A stretch of DNA of 64,000 bases from Chromatiales bacterium (GTDB lineage Bacteria > Pseudomonadota > Gammaproteobacteria > Chromatiales > Chromatiaceae), in the NCBI GenBank assembly GCA_022360905.1, contig JAKSBX010000056.1:1-64000 (forward strand). Direction: 5' to 3'. A program made the position numbers and the translations under genes. The notes under the pieces are model-generated. The model was given only the letters and a program-made list of their open reading frames with translations. It searched no databases and had not been told where the DNA came from. How positions within the stretch are numbered: position 1 is the first letter of the stretch; every line of letters begins with the position of its first letter. Below, in pieces: positions 27,788 through 36,402 of the stretch.

Positions 27788-28132
27788 ATGCAGATTGACA
27801 TACAAGCTCGGGATTTCCCTCTAACCAAGGCACTACGCAATCATGCCGAACGCCGGATGAATTTCGCCCTAATGTGTTGTGATGACTATATTCAGCGGGT
27901 GGTCATGCGTCTGTCAGATATCAATGGCCCCCGTGGCGGGGCGGACAAACGCTGTCAACTCCATGTTGTTGTGGCCGGTCTGCCCGATGTGGTGATCGAG
28001 GATATCGAAACAGACCTCTACATCGCTATAGACCGGGCGACCGATCGTGCCGGACGCACCCTGCTAAGAAAGATAGATCGTCAGAAAACCCTGCTCAAAC
28101 AGAACCGTCCGCAAGTTGCGAACGCAAATTAA
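27788..28132 (+). CDS. HPF/RaiA-family ribosome-associated protein
   Basis: Short-form hibernation factor that binds the 30S subunit and stores idle ribosomes. 114 residues with the beta-alpha-beta-beta-beta-alpha pattern: MQIDIQARDFPLTKALRNHAE, a central VVMRLSDINGPRGGADKRCQL, then DLYIAIDRATDRAGRTLLRKI. GGAG lies eight bases before the ATG. It lacks the long-form dimerisation tail. Neighbouring nhaR diverges from it. It could be an HPF paralogue used under salt or stress, which is inference from position only. Confidence 0.88.
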   Translation: MQIDIQARDFPLTKALRNHAERRMNFALMCCDDYIQRVVMRLSDINGPRGGADKRCQLHVVVAGLPDVVIEDIETDLYIAIDRATDRAGRTLLRKIDRQKTLLKQNRPQVANAN

Positions 28133-28169
28133 ATAGCCCCGACAACCAGCCAGAGAGAGACAATCAATC

Positions 28170-28841
28170 ATGGATACCATGCCATCACTCAATGCGAACC
28201 GCAGCCAATCCGCGGTACTCACCACCAACAGGGTAGTCAGAAATACCTACCTGTTACTCTCCATGACACTGCTTTTCAGCGCGCTGACCGCCGCTGTTTC
28301 CATGGCTCTGAACCTACCTCATCCGGGACTGTTGTTAACTCTTGGCGGCTATTTCGGCCTGCTTTTCGCCACGTCTAAGTTTCGCAACAGCGCATGGGGG
28401 CTCGCCTTCGTATTCGCCCTGACAGGTTTCATGGGTTACACACTGGGACCGATACTCAATGCCTATCTGGCCGTACCGAACGGCGGACAGATCGTGATGA
28501 CCGCAATGGCGGCCACCGGCACCCTGTTTCTCGGTCTATCCGGTTACGCGCTCACCACACGGAAAGACTTCAGCTTCATGGGGAGTTTTCTGGTTGTAGG
28601 CATTTTGGTTGCCTTTCTCGCCGGCCTTGGTGCGATTTTCCTTGAGATACCCGGTCTCTCGCTCGCGGTTTCGACCATGTTCATTCTGCTCATGGCCGGC
28701 CTGATTCTGTACGAAACCAGCAATATCGTCCACGGGGGTGAAACAAACTACATCATGGCCACGGTCACCTTGTTCGTCGCCATCTTCAATCTGTTCACCA
28801 GCCTATTGCACCTACTGGGCTTCATGAACGATGAGGCGTGA
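28170..28841 (+). CDS. Bax inhibitor-1 / YccA family membrane protein
   Basis: 223 residues with seven hydrophobic helices and a soluble N-terminal stretch of about 28 residues. The pattern follows E. coli YccA, an inner-membrane substrate and modulator of FtsH: TNRVVRNTYLLLSMTLLFSA at the front, LTGFMGYTLGPILN in the middle and YETSNIVHGGETNYIMATV near the end. It lies 37 bases behind the HPF-like gene and is probably cotranscribed. GAGAGA precedes the ATG; the fourth residue is a second possible start. Confidence 0.9.
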   Translation: MDTMPSLNANRSQSAVLTTNRVVRNTYLLLSMTLLFSALTAAVSMALNLPHPGLLLTLGGYFGLLFATSKFRNSAWGLAFVFALTGFMGYTLGPILNAYLAVPNGGQIVMTAMAATGTLFLGLSGYALTTRKDFSFMGSFLVVGILVAFLAGLGAIFLEIPGLSLAVSTMFILLMAGLILYETSNIVHGGETNYIMATVTLFVAIFNLFTSLLHLLGFMNDEA

Positions 28842-28952
28842 AAATGCTCAGGATAGGGCCGTGCTCGGCGGGGATTACCTAAGGTTTCTCCAAGATCGCC
28901 GCCACCCGGCACACTTCTGAGATCGATCGAACCAATTGTTCCGAACAGATTT

Positions 28953-29125
28953 TTGATAAAAATTAGTTAAAGCATCAAAATTACACATCTAGTGGGTCGT
29001 TCTCCCGCCGGGAGAACGAGACAGAACTCTAACGGTATAATTGTTGGTAATACGAAATGGCGGATCTCCGGCAACCGGAGCGACATGCCATGCAATGACC
29101 AATTTGAACAGTAGGTGAAGTTGTT
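28953..29125 (+). promoter_or_regulatory. Promoter and structured leader of nhaA (possible ion-sensing riboswitch)
   Basis: TTGATA at 28953-28958 and CAAAAT at 28976-28981, 17 bases apart, form a plausible promoter, giving a leader of about 138 bases. The leader holds a 9-bp stem CGTTCTCCC / GGGAGAACG at 28998-29018 with a GCC loop. A nested structure follows: outer ATGGC / GCCAT (29057-29061 and 29087-29091), inner CTCCGG / CCGGAG (29066-29080) with loop CAA. Li+/Na+-responsive RNA motifs (nhaA-I, nhaA-II) are known ahead of nhaA genes. I cannot match the consensus from memory, so the class is unassigned. Confidence 0.5.
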
Positions 29126-30526
29126 ATGGGTGGTAAAGGGGTGGAAAAGTTTGTCCACGACCAGGAGCGATTGATCCGTGCACCATGGGAAAGTGGGTTC
29201 AATCGGATCCTTACCCCGTTTGAACAGTTCGTTAAACAGGAGACTACCAGTGGACTGATCCTGATGGCGACAGCACTTCTGGCACTGATATTGGCCAATA
29301 GTGCATTAGCTATCCACTATCAGCATCTGTTACATGTACCGGTCGGCTTCTCATTCGGCGGCTGGAAATTGGAGAAGAGTCTCCACCATTGGATCAACGA
29401 TGGACTGATGACGCTGTTCTTCTTCGTAGTGGGGCTCGAACTGAAACGGGAATTGCTGGTTGGTGAACTGGCCAATCCACGCCAGGCCGCGCTGCCCATC
29501 TTTGCAGCGATCGGCGGCATGGCGATACCTGCTCTCGTCTTTACCGCTATCAGCCCGGCAGGCGATGCCCTACGCGGCTGGGGCATTCCTATGGCTACTG
29601 ACATCGCCTTTGCGCTTGGTGTCATCGCCCTATTGGCCAGCCGGGTACCCAAATCATTGATCACCTTTCTCGTCGCCCTGGCGATTGTGGACGACCTGGG
29701 GGCGGTAATTGTGATTGCGCTGTTCTACACAGAACAGCTGATCTGGCAGTTTCTGGTCGCAGGCGCAGTCCTGACCGGAATACTGATATTGATGAACATG
29801 GTCGGGTTGAGACGCCCCTTCATCTATTTTGCTATCGGCATCCTGCTATGGCTCGCATTACTGAAATCCGGGGTCCATGCCACGCTTGCCGGTGTTATCA
29901 CAGCTTTTACCATACCGGCGCTGCCGCGCTATGAGCCAAGCGCTTTCAGCCGACGCATGCGAGAAATGCTCGACCGTTTCGACAACAGTCACAGACCCGG
30001 AGAGAGCATACTCAGAAACCAACAGTTGAGCGCCGTAGTCCAAACCCTGGAAAACGGTATTCATGGCGTTGAAACACCGCTACAGCGGCTGGAGCACTCC
30101 ATGCACTTACCGGTGGCCTTTTTGGTACTACCGCTTTTCGCCCTGTTCAACGCCGGTGTGGCGATCGATTTCACCAATCTTGGGGCAGCCTTGAGCCACC
30201 CGGTAACTATGGGTGTCTCGATGGGGCTGCTGCTAGGTAAGTTCATCGGTATTGCCGGTATCGCCTGGCTGGTTGTCCGTCTCGGCTGGGCTACTCTACC
30301 CAGGGGCGTGCATATGGGCCATATCGGGGGAGCGGCGCTGCTTGCCGGCATCGGATTTACGATGTCGATCTTTATCGCGGAACTGGCCTACACCAATCAG
30401 CCGGAGATGATTCTTCAGGCCAAACTCGGAATCCTAAGCGCATCGCTCATTGCGGGCACACTCGGCTATTTGTGGCTCTATCGTCTCGGCAGCAAACCCG
30501 TGCAAATCGCAGAAGATGCCGGATGA
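29126..30526 (+). CDS. nhaA: Na+/H+ antiporter NhaA
   Basis: Inner-membrane antiporter exporting Na+ or Li+ for protons. 466 residues against about 390 in E. coli: an N-terminal extension of about 25 and a soluble insert near 295-350. Key residues are present: MATDIAFALG with D159, and VALAIVDDLGAVIV with D189 and D190 (E. coli D133, D163, D164). FFFVVGLELKRELLVGEL and GFTMSIFIAELAY are conserved. It sits behind a structured leader, and its stop overlaps the start of a sodium-channel gene. NhaR is encoded nearby. Confidence 0.96.
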   Translation: MGGKGVEKFVHDQERLIRAPWESGFNRILTPFEQFVKQETTSGLILMATALLALILANSALAIHYQHLLHVPVGFSFGGWKLEKSLHHWINDGLMTLFFFVVGLELKRELLVGELANPRQAALPIFAAIGGMAIPALVFTAISPAGDALRGWGIPMATDIAFALGVIALLASRVPKSLITFLVALAIVDDLGAVIVIALFYTEQLIWQFLVAGAVLTGILILMNMVGLRRPFIYFAIGILLWLALLKSGVHATLAGVITAFTIPALPRYEPSAFSRRMREMLDRFDNSHRPGESILRNQQLSAVVQTLENGIHGVETPLQRLEHSMHLPVAFLVLPLFALFNAGVAIDFTNLGAALSHPVTMGVSMGLLLGKFIGIAGIAWLVVRLGWATLPRGVHMGHIGGAALLAGIGFTMSIFIAELAYTNQPEMILQAKLGILSASLIAGTLGYLWLYRLGSKPVQIAEDAG

Positions 30527-31389
30527 GCGATACCCTGGCAGGAGAACCCGCCTTGCGGCACAAATTACACGACTGGATTGAACGGACCAGTGTACAGCGA
30601 GGCGTTATCGCTCTGATCCTGCTCAACGCCGTTTTGCTAGGAGTTGAAACATCAGACGCGATCATGGCGTCGGCGGGCGGAATCATTACTTTGTTGGACC
30701 GAGCGATCCTGACGGTATTCGTCATCGAAATCGCCATCCGCATCTATGTGCACAGACTCCAGTTCTGGCGCGATCCCTGGAGCCTGTTCGACTTTAGCGT
30801 GGTTGCCATCGCCTTGATACCGGCGTCCGGTCCTTTTGCCGTATTGCGTGCTCTGCGGGTATTGCGTGTACTGCGTCTGCTGACCATGGTCCCATCCATG
30901 CGACGGGTGGTAGGTGCCCTGTTGGCCGCGATTCCGGGGTTGGGATCCATCGCCTTGGTATTGTTGATCATCTACTACGTCTTTGCGGTCATCGCCACCA
31001 ACCTGTTTGCCGCCACTCACCCGGAGTGGTTCGGTACGATCGGCCGCTCACTCTATACCCTATTCCAGATCATGACCCTGGAGAGCTGGTCCATGGGCAT
31101 TGTGCGGCCTGTGATGGAAGCCTTTCCCTATGCCTGGGCTTTCTTCATTCCATTCATCCTGGTCGCCACCTTTACCATGTTGAATCTGTTTATCGCCATC
31201 ATCGTCAACGCCATGCAGAGCTACAGCGAAGCCGAGCACCAGGAAACCGTGGCGGCACTCCACCAGACCGAAGAGCACATCGAAGCGAACCTTCATATTG
31301 AAGTGAAAGCGTTACGTGAAGAGATTCGGGAGTTGAAGACGTTACTCAGCACACAAAAATGCTCTCAAACGGGGGAGCAGGTTCAGTAG
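30523..31389 (+). CDS. Voltage-gated sodium channel of the BacNav (NaChBac) type
   Basis: Single six-helix channel subunit that would assemble as a tetramer. I start at ATG 30523, which overlaps the nhaA stop (ATGA), giving 288 residues. S4 carries arginines every third residue (R109, R112, R115, R118). The pore helix and filter read FQIMTLESWS (residues 181-190), the TLESW of NaChBac. S6 follows with FTMLNLFIAIIVNAMQ. The last 55 residues are a charged coiled coil, as in other BacNav channels. The filter predicts Na+ selectivity. Coupling to nhaA suggests paired Na+ entry and export. Confidence 0.9.
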   Translation: MSDTLAGEPALRHKLHDWIERTSVQRGVIALILLNAVLLGVETSDAIMASAGGIITLLDRAILTVFVIEIAIRIYVHRLQFWRDPWSLFDFSVVAIALIPASGPFAVLRALRVLRVLRLLTMVPSMRRVVGALLAAIPGLGSIALVLLIIYYVFAVIATNLFAATHPEWFGTIGRSLYTLFQIMTLESWSMGIVRPVMEAFPYAWAFFIPFILVATFTMLNLFIAIIVNAMQSYSEAEHQETVAALHQTEEHIEANLHIEVKALREEIRELKTLLSTQKCSQTGEQVQ

Positions 31390-31555
31390 CCACAGTCAGA
31401 TTGTTTACCTTCCGCTCGTGAAAGGTGCGCCTGTTGCTCACTTTCGAGATTAGTCTTTAAAAAGATGCCCTGCGAGGTAGTGTTGTACGTATCACCATCT
31501 CTGCCAAAACCATGTTTGACTTAAATTAAGGTGCAGAAGATCACCGAGTCGGTAT

Positions 31556-31644
31556 TCGAGTAAAACCGGTTTCCGGCGCTCGCCCTCAATGGCTATTCAG
31601 AAGTTAAAGAAGTCCGCAAATGAACGCGTAATAAACGCAAATGG
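31556..31644 (+). repeat. Long form of the dispersed repeat, copy B
   Basis: Same orientation as copy A at 26607-26689 and starting with the same TCGAGTAAAAC. Here it is not attached to a gene end. It has a few extra bases after GCCCTC. Confidence 0.85.
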
Positions 31645-31681
31645 TTTTTTCAGGTTGAGCTGTCCGGGTGAACAGATCTCA

Positions 31682-31715
31682 ACCCTCCCCACAACCTATG
31701 GTTAGCGGGGAGGGT
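31682..31715 (-). terminator. Hairpin after mrp
   Basis: Arms ACCCTCCCC / GGGGAGGGT with a nested AACC / GGTT in the loop, 15 bases past the mrp stop. It lacks a U-run, so it may be an RNA-protecting hairpin or a weak terminator. Confidence 0.45.
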
Positions 31716-31730
31716 CTGGATCGATCGTGA

Positions 31731-32822
31731 TCAGTTGTTCTGGATCACGATGTTGGGGAATTTCGCCGCATAGTCCTTGGCCTGCAGGGAGAGTTTGGCC
31801 GCCGTCTTACGGGCGATCTCCCGGTAGATCTGGGAGATTCGCGCCTCCGGCTCGGCAACCACGGTCGGTTTACCACCGTCGGTCTCTTCCCGGATGCGGA
31901 TATCCAGTGGCAGAGCACCAAGCAGATCCACATGGTACTGGTCCGCCATGGAGGAACCACCTCCTTCACCGAAGATGTGTTCTTCATGACCACACTTGGA
32001 ACAGATATGGGTGCTCATATTCTCCACAATACCCAATACAGGCACCTCAACCTTCTCGAACATCTTGAGACCTTTGCGGGCATCCAGCAGCGCGATATCC
32101 TGAGGCGTGGTGACGATGACCGCTCCGGAGACCGGCACCTTCTGCGCCAAAGTCAGCTGGGTATCACCGGTACCTGGCGGCAGATCGACCACCAAATAGT
32201 CCAGACTGTCCCAGTTGGTGTCGTTCAGCAACTGTTCCAAGGCCTGGGTGACCATCGGGCCGCGCCAGATCATCGGGGTCTCTTCATCGATCAGGAAACC
32301 GATCGACATGGCCTGCAGACCATAGCCTTCCATCGGCTCGAGGCTCTTGCCGTCCTTAGAATCGGGCTTACCGCTGATTCCCAACATGCGCGGCTGTGAG
32401 GGGCCATAGATATCCGCATCCAGAACCCCGACTTTAGCGCCCTCTTCCGCCAGGGCTAGGGCGATATTGACCGCGGTTGTGGATTTTCCCACGCCCCCTT
32501 TACCGGAAGCGACCGCGATAATATTTTTGATGTTGTCGATCGGTTTCAGCGCCTTTTGCACCGAATGGGCGACTACCTTGGTAGTAATGGACACCTCAAC
32601 CGATTCGACACCGGAAACCGTTTTTACCTGCTCAGTGACCGCCGATTCGATATCACCGTGGCAACCTTTGGCGGGAAAACCCAACTCAATGGCAACTTTT
32701 ACGCTACCACCATCCAGTTCCACACCCTTTACCGCCTTGGCTGTGACCAAATCCTTCTCCAGATTTGGCTCGATATAGCCTTTGATTGCCTCTTTCACAG
32801 CATCTTGTGTCAATTCAGACAT
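31731..32822 (-). CDS. apbC: Iron-sulfur cluster carrier protein Mrp/ApbC
   Basis: Cytosolic P-loop ATPase that carries and delivers Fe-S clusters. 363 residues: a DUF59/MIP18-like front domain (about 1-85) with the conserved cysteine in FPAKGCHGDIE, then the NTPase domain. Deviant Walker A is ASGKGGVGKSTTA, Walker B region DYLVVDLPPGTGD, and the cluster-binding pair C-x-x-C is in ICSKCGHEEH. Length and order are typical. It is separate from neighbouring transcripts. Confidence 0.95.
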   Translation of the reverse strand: MSELTQDAVKEAIKGYIEPNLEKDLVTAKAVKGVELDGGSVKVAIELGFPAKGCHGDIESAVTEQVKTVSGVESVEVSITTKVVAHSVQKALKPIDNIKNIIAVASGKGGVGKSTTAVNIALALAEEGAKVGVLDADIYGPSQPRMLGISGKPDSKDGKSLEPMEGYGLQAMSIGFLIDEETPMIWRGPMVTQALEQLLNDTNWDSLDYLVVDLPPGTGDTQLTLAQKVPVSGAVIVTTPQDIALLDARKGLKMFEKVEVPVLGIVENMSTHICSKCGHEEHIFGEGGGSSMADQYHVDLLGALPLDIRIREETDGGKPTVVAEPEARISQIYREIARKTAAKLSLQAKDYAAKFPNIVIQNN

Positions 32823-32960
32823 CGTCAGTTACTCCTGCAAGCGGACGCATAAGTTTGGCCCGTCAAAATTACTGAAATATTCATGGCGGAGGATTCTACA
32901 CGAAAATCGAGCCAAGATACCAAGCATTTTCCTGGGTTTTGGCCCACGCACGAAGAAACT

Positions 32961-32986
32961 CACGCCTTCAGATTGCTGAAGGCGTG
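32961..32986 (-). terminator. Terminator hairpin after the leftward TetR gene
   Basis: 11-bp perfect stem (CACGCCTTCAG and its complement) with an ATTG loop, followed on the minus strand by AGTTTCTTC. It sits 54 bases beyond the stop of the TetR gene. Confidence 0.6.
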
Positions 32987-33040
32987 CTGGAACCTGACGA
33001 ATTTAGCTGCAGAAAGTCTCTCTATCCGCTTTGGGCGGGG

Positions 33041-33685
33041 TCAGATAACTTCTTTATGCTGAATCGCTGAATCCGTTGTCTGGAGTGCCGTAAGACCAGC
33101 CAGATAGCGTTCTATCAGGTGCTCAACGAGCGGTGCTACAGAACCCTGACCTGAGGCCTGGAGCTGGTTGGTGGTACGCATGATTGCGATGCCATGTATG
33201 CCGTTCCAAATAGCTCTGGCAGCCAGTGCTATCTCGTTTTGCGGCATATTGTTCATGGTCAGTGCGGCAATTTGACGTTCAACCAGTTCATAAAGACGAT
33301 CCAACTTGTCTTCATGGATCTCCATCAACAACCCTTCTGTCTGGGGCTGGTGTTCAAACACCATACGCCAGCGATGGGCATGCTTTGAAGCAAAGTCGAG
33401 ATAGGCTGATCCCAATGTATAGAGGCAATCCTGTGGATGCCGACATTCGGTCAATCGCTCACTGAGCACCATATAGAGCTGATCCAGAGTTCTACCGTTC
33501 ACCCTCTGCACCAGTTCATCCAGATTTTTAAAAACGAAATAGAGGCTTCCGACTGTATAGCCGATGGCAGAAGCTACCTTGCGAGCCGATAATCCCTCAT
33601 AGCCCTGGGTTTCTATTAATTCTTCAGCTGCCACGAGCGCCATATTCTCGATTTCTGACTTGCTGTGTTCTCCCCGTCTTCCCAT
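33041..33685 (-). CDS. TetR/AcrR-family transcriptional regulator
   Basis: 214 residues starting at ATG 33685, chosen because GGGAG lies five bases upstream; earlier in-frame ATGs lack a site. The front 55 residues are the TetR helix-turn-helix (AAEELIETQGYEGLSARKVA, YTVGSLYFVFKNLDEL). The C-terminal half, with WRMVFEH and AIWNGIHGIA, fits the WHG-type ligand domain. The effector is unknown. It diverges from the second TetR gene across 272 A+T-rich bases; a target cannot be assigned. Confidence 0.88.
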   Translation of the reverse strand: MGRRGEHSKSEIENMALVAAEELIETQGYEGLSARKVASAIGYTVGSLYFVFKNLDELVQRVNGRTLDQLYMVLSERLTECRHPQDCLYTLGSAYLDFASKHAHRWRMVFEHQPQTEGLLMEIHEDKLDRLYELVERQIAALTMNNMPQNEIALAARAIWNGIHGIAIMRTTNQLQASGQGSVAPLVEHLIERYLAGLTALQTTDSAIQHKEVI

Positions 33686-33869
33686 GTTGTCTCCCATTTC
33701 AACACGTTCATTGTGTTTTACTGATTTAAGAACTTCGACCTTCCCTATCAAACAAGGGTCAGAGCAATATCACACCATTTTTTATCTTCACACAGTGATC
33801 TATCGCACACGGTGGAAGAATGATGAGTGCATTTTATAACACGTATTAAGAATAGCAGGAGATCGAAAC

Positions 33870-33907
33870 TTATCATTATTTGATAAAAAAAATTACTATA
33901 CTATAAT
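33870..33907 (+). promoter_or_regulatory. Promoter with overlapping operator dyad for the second TetR operon
   Basis: TTGATA at 33880-33885 (five of six) and a perfect TATAAT at 33902-33907 are 16 bases apart. The dyad TTATCA-N5-TGATAA at 33870-33886 covers the -35 element, a normal place for an autorepressor site. A second small dyad AAGTG / CACTT lies in the leader at 33930-33945. Confidence 0.6.
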
Positions 33908-33957
33908 CGCAATTATATTAGTTTTATTTAAGTGTATTTTCACTTTAAGAGGTAATC

Positions 33958-34695
33958 ATGAAAATCAGCAAACAGGAGAAGGCGGCCACCCGAAGCAAAA
34001 TCCTGGTTGCCGCTTCGGAAGTGATTGCAGAACGGGGATTTAAAGCCGCATCGATGCGTGAAATAGCCCGTCGCGCCGAAGTGGGTGACGCTACGATCTA
34101 CAACTATTTTCCGAGCAAGGAAAAACTCCTCTACGGTTATTGCGAAAATCGACAGCAAGAGGTGGCCCAGGCGTTGCGTGAGCTCGACGGCTTCGACCAG
34201 TACACACTGCAGGAGCAACTGCATCAGCTGATCGAAACAGAGTTGACTCTGTGGCTGCCTGACCGGGAGTTTCTTGGGGAAGTGTTTGATACGACCTTCT
34301 ACTCACCCGCTGCCAGTCTGGTGAACCTGGCCGAAACCCGTCGGCTATTCAACCTGATGGTGGATGAGATCATCGATAACGCGGTTGAGGCCGGCGAGAT
34401 ACCGGAGCAGCCATACCAATCCCTGCTCGCACCACTCTATTGGGACTACACAACCGCTGTACTCGCATACTGGTTGCGTGATGACTCAGAGGGATTTGCC
34501 AATACCACCCGTCTGGTTGACCAAAGTGTCGAGCTGTTCGCCATTGTCCTGCAAACCGGTGTGATCGGTAAAACCATGGAACTGGTCTCTTTTCTGTTTC
34601 GTACCCACATCGGCCAAACCCTGAGCCGCTTCGGTGAGTTCACACGCCCCTGGAAAAAAGCCAAGCGGCAGTTTATGGCCAATCACAATGACTAA
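33958..34695 (+). CDS. TetR/AcrR-family regulator heading an operon
   Basis: 245 residues. The front is a standard TetR DNA-binding domain (AASEVIAERGFKAASMREIA, VGDATIYNYFPSKEKLL). The ligand domain is helical with aromatic residues and no recognised motif. AGAGGT lies five bases before the ATG. The gene overlaps the next one (ABC1 kinase) by eight bases, so the four genes 33958-37364 are one translationally linked unit, and the dyad on its promoter suggests self-repression. Such TetR-ABC1 pairs often concern lipid or quinone metabolism, which is only a hint. Confidence 0.9.
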   Translation: MKISKQEKAATRSKILVAASEVIAERGFKAASMREIARRAEVGDATIYNYFPSKEKLLYGYCENRQQEVAQALRELDGFDQYTLQEQLHQLIETELTLWLPDREFLGEVFDTTFYSPAASLVNLAETRRLFNLMVDEIIDNAVEAGEIPEQPYQSLLAPLYWDYTTAVLAYWLRDDSEGFANTTRLVDQSVELFAIVLQTGVIGKTMELVSFLFRTHIGQTLSRFGEFTRPWKKAKRQFMANHND

Positions 34696-35986
34696 ATCAG
34701 TACCGACAGGGAAGTTGGCCCGCTCCCGTCTGGCGGGCGGTGCAATGATCAAGGCCGGCAGTAAACATCTATCTCACATCGCGCGTCGACCTTTCATGAA
34801 TAGTGAGAGCTGTATCGAAGAAAAGAGTCAGCTCGATGAGCAGACAGCAGAGATTGTCTTTAACGCCCTCTCCCAGCTCAGAGGCACAGCGCTCAAGTTG
34901 GCACAGATGCTGAGTCTAGATAGCCACTTGCTACCGCAGCCGATGCGTAAGCAGTTGGCGCGCTCCTGCCATCAGGTAACACCATTGGGACGACCACTGA
35001 TCAGAAAGCTGTTTCTGCAGGAGTTCAACAGGCCGCCTGAGCAAATTTTTGCCGCCTTCGAATCCCAGGCCTTTGCGGCGGCAAGCCTCGGTCAAGTCCA
35101 CCGGGCGAGGAGTGCCGAAGGCGAAGAACTGGCGGTTAAGCTTCAGTATCCGGGTATCGATATCACCATAAACAGTGATCTGCAGATCATGCGGATGTTG
35201 GTCAAACGGACAGCCCACGCAGAGCTGCTGCTATCCTCACTGGATGAGATCGACCAACGACTCCAGGAGGAGGTGAATTACCACCAGGAGGCGGAGCATA
35301 CCGAGTGGTTCAGCAGCGCATTACAACTCGACCAGATCAAGATACCCGAGGTTCGCCGCGACTACTCCACCAAACGGATAATAACCACCACCCGAGTATC
35401 CGGAGAGCATTTGGATCAATGGCTTTGCCGCAATCCCAGTCAGGCGGAGCGTAACCATTTCGCGCAGATCCTCTACGACCTCTTCGTCAACTCGTTCTAT
35501 GGATTGAATGCACTCCATGCCGATCCTAATCCCGGCAACTATCTGTTCGCAGAGGATGGTACCCTGGGCCTGATCGACTTCGGCTGCGTCAGACACTTTT
35601 CTGCGAAATTCGTCGCTCTGATGCCGCAACTTCTGAATGCTTATCTGGAGCAGGACGCCAGTGCCGTTCTCTACTACTACAAAAAGCTGGGCATGATTGT
35701 TGAAGATCTCAGCACCAGCCAACAGCAACGTTTTTATGACGATCTGCTGAAACCTTTCGGTGACTGGTTAACTAAACCGTTCAAAGCCGGTAGATTCGAT
35801 TTCTCAAAGCGAAACTCTGCCTATATGAAAGAGGGTATGGAGACCTTCAGGCAACTTAGCCAAATAAAGAAAATCGACAATATCGCCAACGAATTCATCT
35901 ATTTCGATCGCACCTTGTTTGGTCTCTATCAGATATTCGAACGCATGGAGGCCGAAGTGGATATGGAGCACCCATGGCTAATCTGA
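34688..35986 (+). CDS. ABC1/UbiB-family atypical kinase
   Basis: 432 residues from ATG 34688, which overlaps the end of the TetR gene. The protein-kinase-like fold is shown by the Ala-rich loop AAASLGQVHRA, the ATP-site lysine in ELAVKLQYPG, the KxGQ-type region TALKLAQMLSLDS, the catalytic HADPNPGNY and the metal DFG in LIDFGC. UbiB proteins support ubiquinone synthesis; this one lacks the C-terminal membrane helices of UbiB and is not near ubi genes, so it is more likely a paralogue with another small-molecule or lipid role. Confidence 0.9.
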   Translation: MTKSVPTGKLARSRLAGGAMIKAGSKHLSHIARRPFMNSESCIEEKSQLDEQTAEIVFNALSQLRGTALKLAQMLSLDSHLLPQPMRKQLARSCHQVTPLGRPLIRKLFLQEFNRPPEQIFAAFESQAFAAASLGQVHRARSAEGEELAVKLQYPGIDITINSDLQIMRMLVKRTAHAELLLSSLDEIDQRLQEEVNYHQEAEHTEWFSSALQLDQIKIPEVRRDYSTKRIITTTRVSGEHLDQWLCRNPSQAERNHFAQILYDLFVNSFYGLNALHADPNPGNYLFAEDGTLGLIDFGCVRHFSAKFVALMPQLLNAYLEQDASAVLYYYKKLGMIVEDLSTSQQQRFYDDLLKPFGDWLTKPFKAGRFDFSKRNSAYMKEGMETFRQLSQIKKIDNIANEFIYFDRTLFGLYQIFERMEAEVDMEHPWLI

Positions 35987-36402
35987 ACAAAACACTGATG
36001 ACTGCAGGACTCTGCAGTCTGATCACCGCCCTACTGCACCTGCTGATCATCATCGGAGGCACCGAGTGGTATCGATTCTTTGGCGCCGGTGACACCATCG
36101 TACAACTCTCATCACAAGGCTCAATCTATCCGGGGTTAATCACCCTGGGTATCGCACTGGTGTTCTTCAGCTGGGCCCTGTATGCCTTTTCAGCCGCCGG
36201 AGTGTTACGCCGTCTGCCCTGGCTGAAACCGATTTTGATCGTGATCACCCTGATCTATCTGATACGGGGTGCCGGCCTGTTGCCGATGATACTGATCTCT
36301 CCCGAATTGGTGGATAACTTTCTGATCGTCTCTTCAATCATCAGTTTTCTCATTGGTTCACTTCACTTTGCCGGGATCCGGCAGATGGGAGAGAGGCTTT
36401 AA
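35974..36402 (+). CDS. Four-helix membrane protein of unknown function
   Basis: 142 residues with four hydrophobic helices near 10-28, 52-72, 84-105 and 112-132 and short polar loops. No motif is recognised. It overlaps the end of the ABC1 gene by 13 bases and shares TAATG with the following hydrolase gene. Its position suggests that it partners them at the inner membrane. Confidence 0.8.
   Translation: MANLNKTLMTAGLCSLITALLHLLIIIGGTEWYRFFGAGDTIVQLSSQGSIYPGLITLGIALVFFSWALYAFSAAGVLRRLPWLKPILIVITLIYLIRGAGLLPMILISPELVDNFLIVSSIISFLIGSLHFAGIRQMGERL

Larger units (their letters stand above)
31390..31730. other. Intergenic stretch with repeat copy B and a hairpin
   Basis: No gene. The long repeat occupies 31556-31644 and a hairpin 31682-31715; the rest is featureless to my eye. 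Confidence 0.6.

Noticed and set aside
29036..29041. Perfect TATAAT in the nhaA leader
   Set aside because: No acceptable -35 lies 15-19 bases upstream; it falls between the two leader hairpins and is more likely part of the leader.
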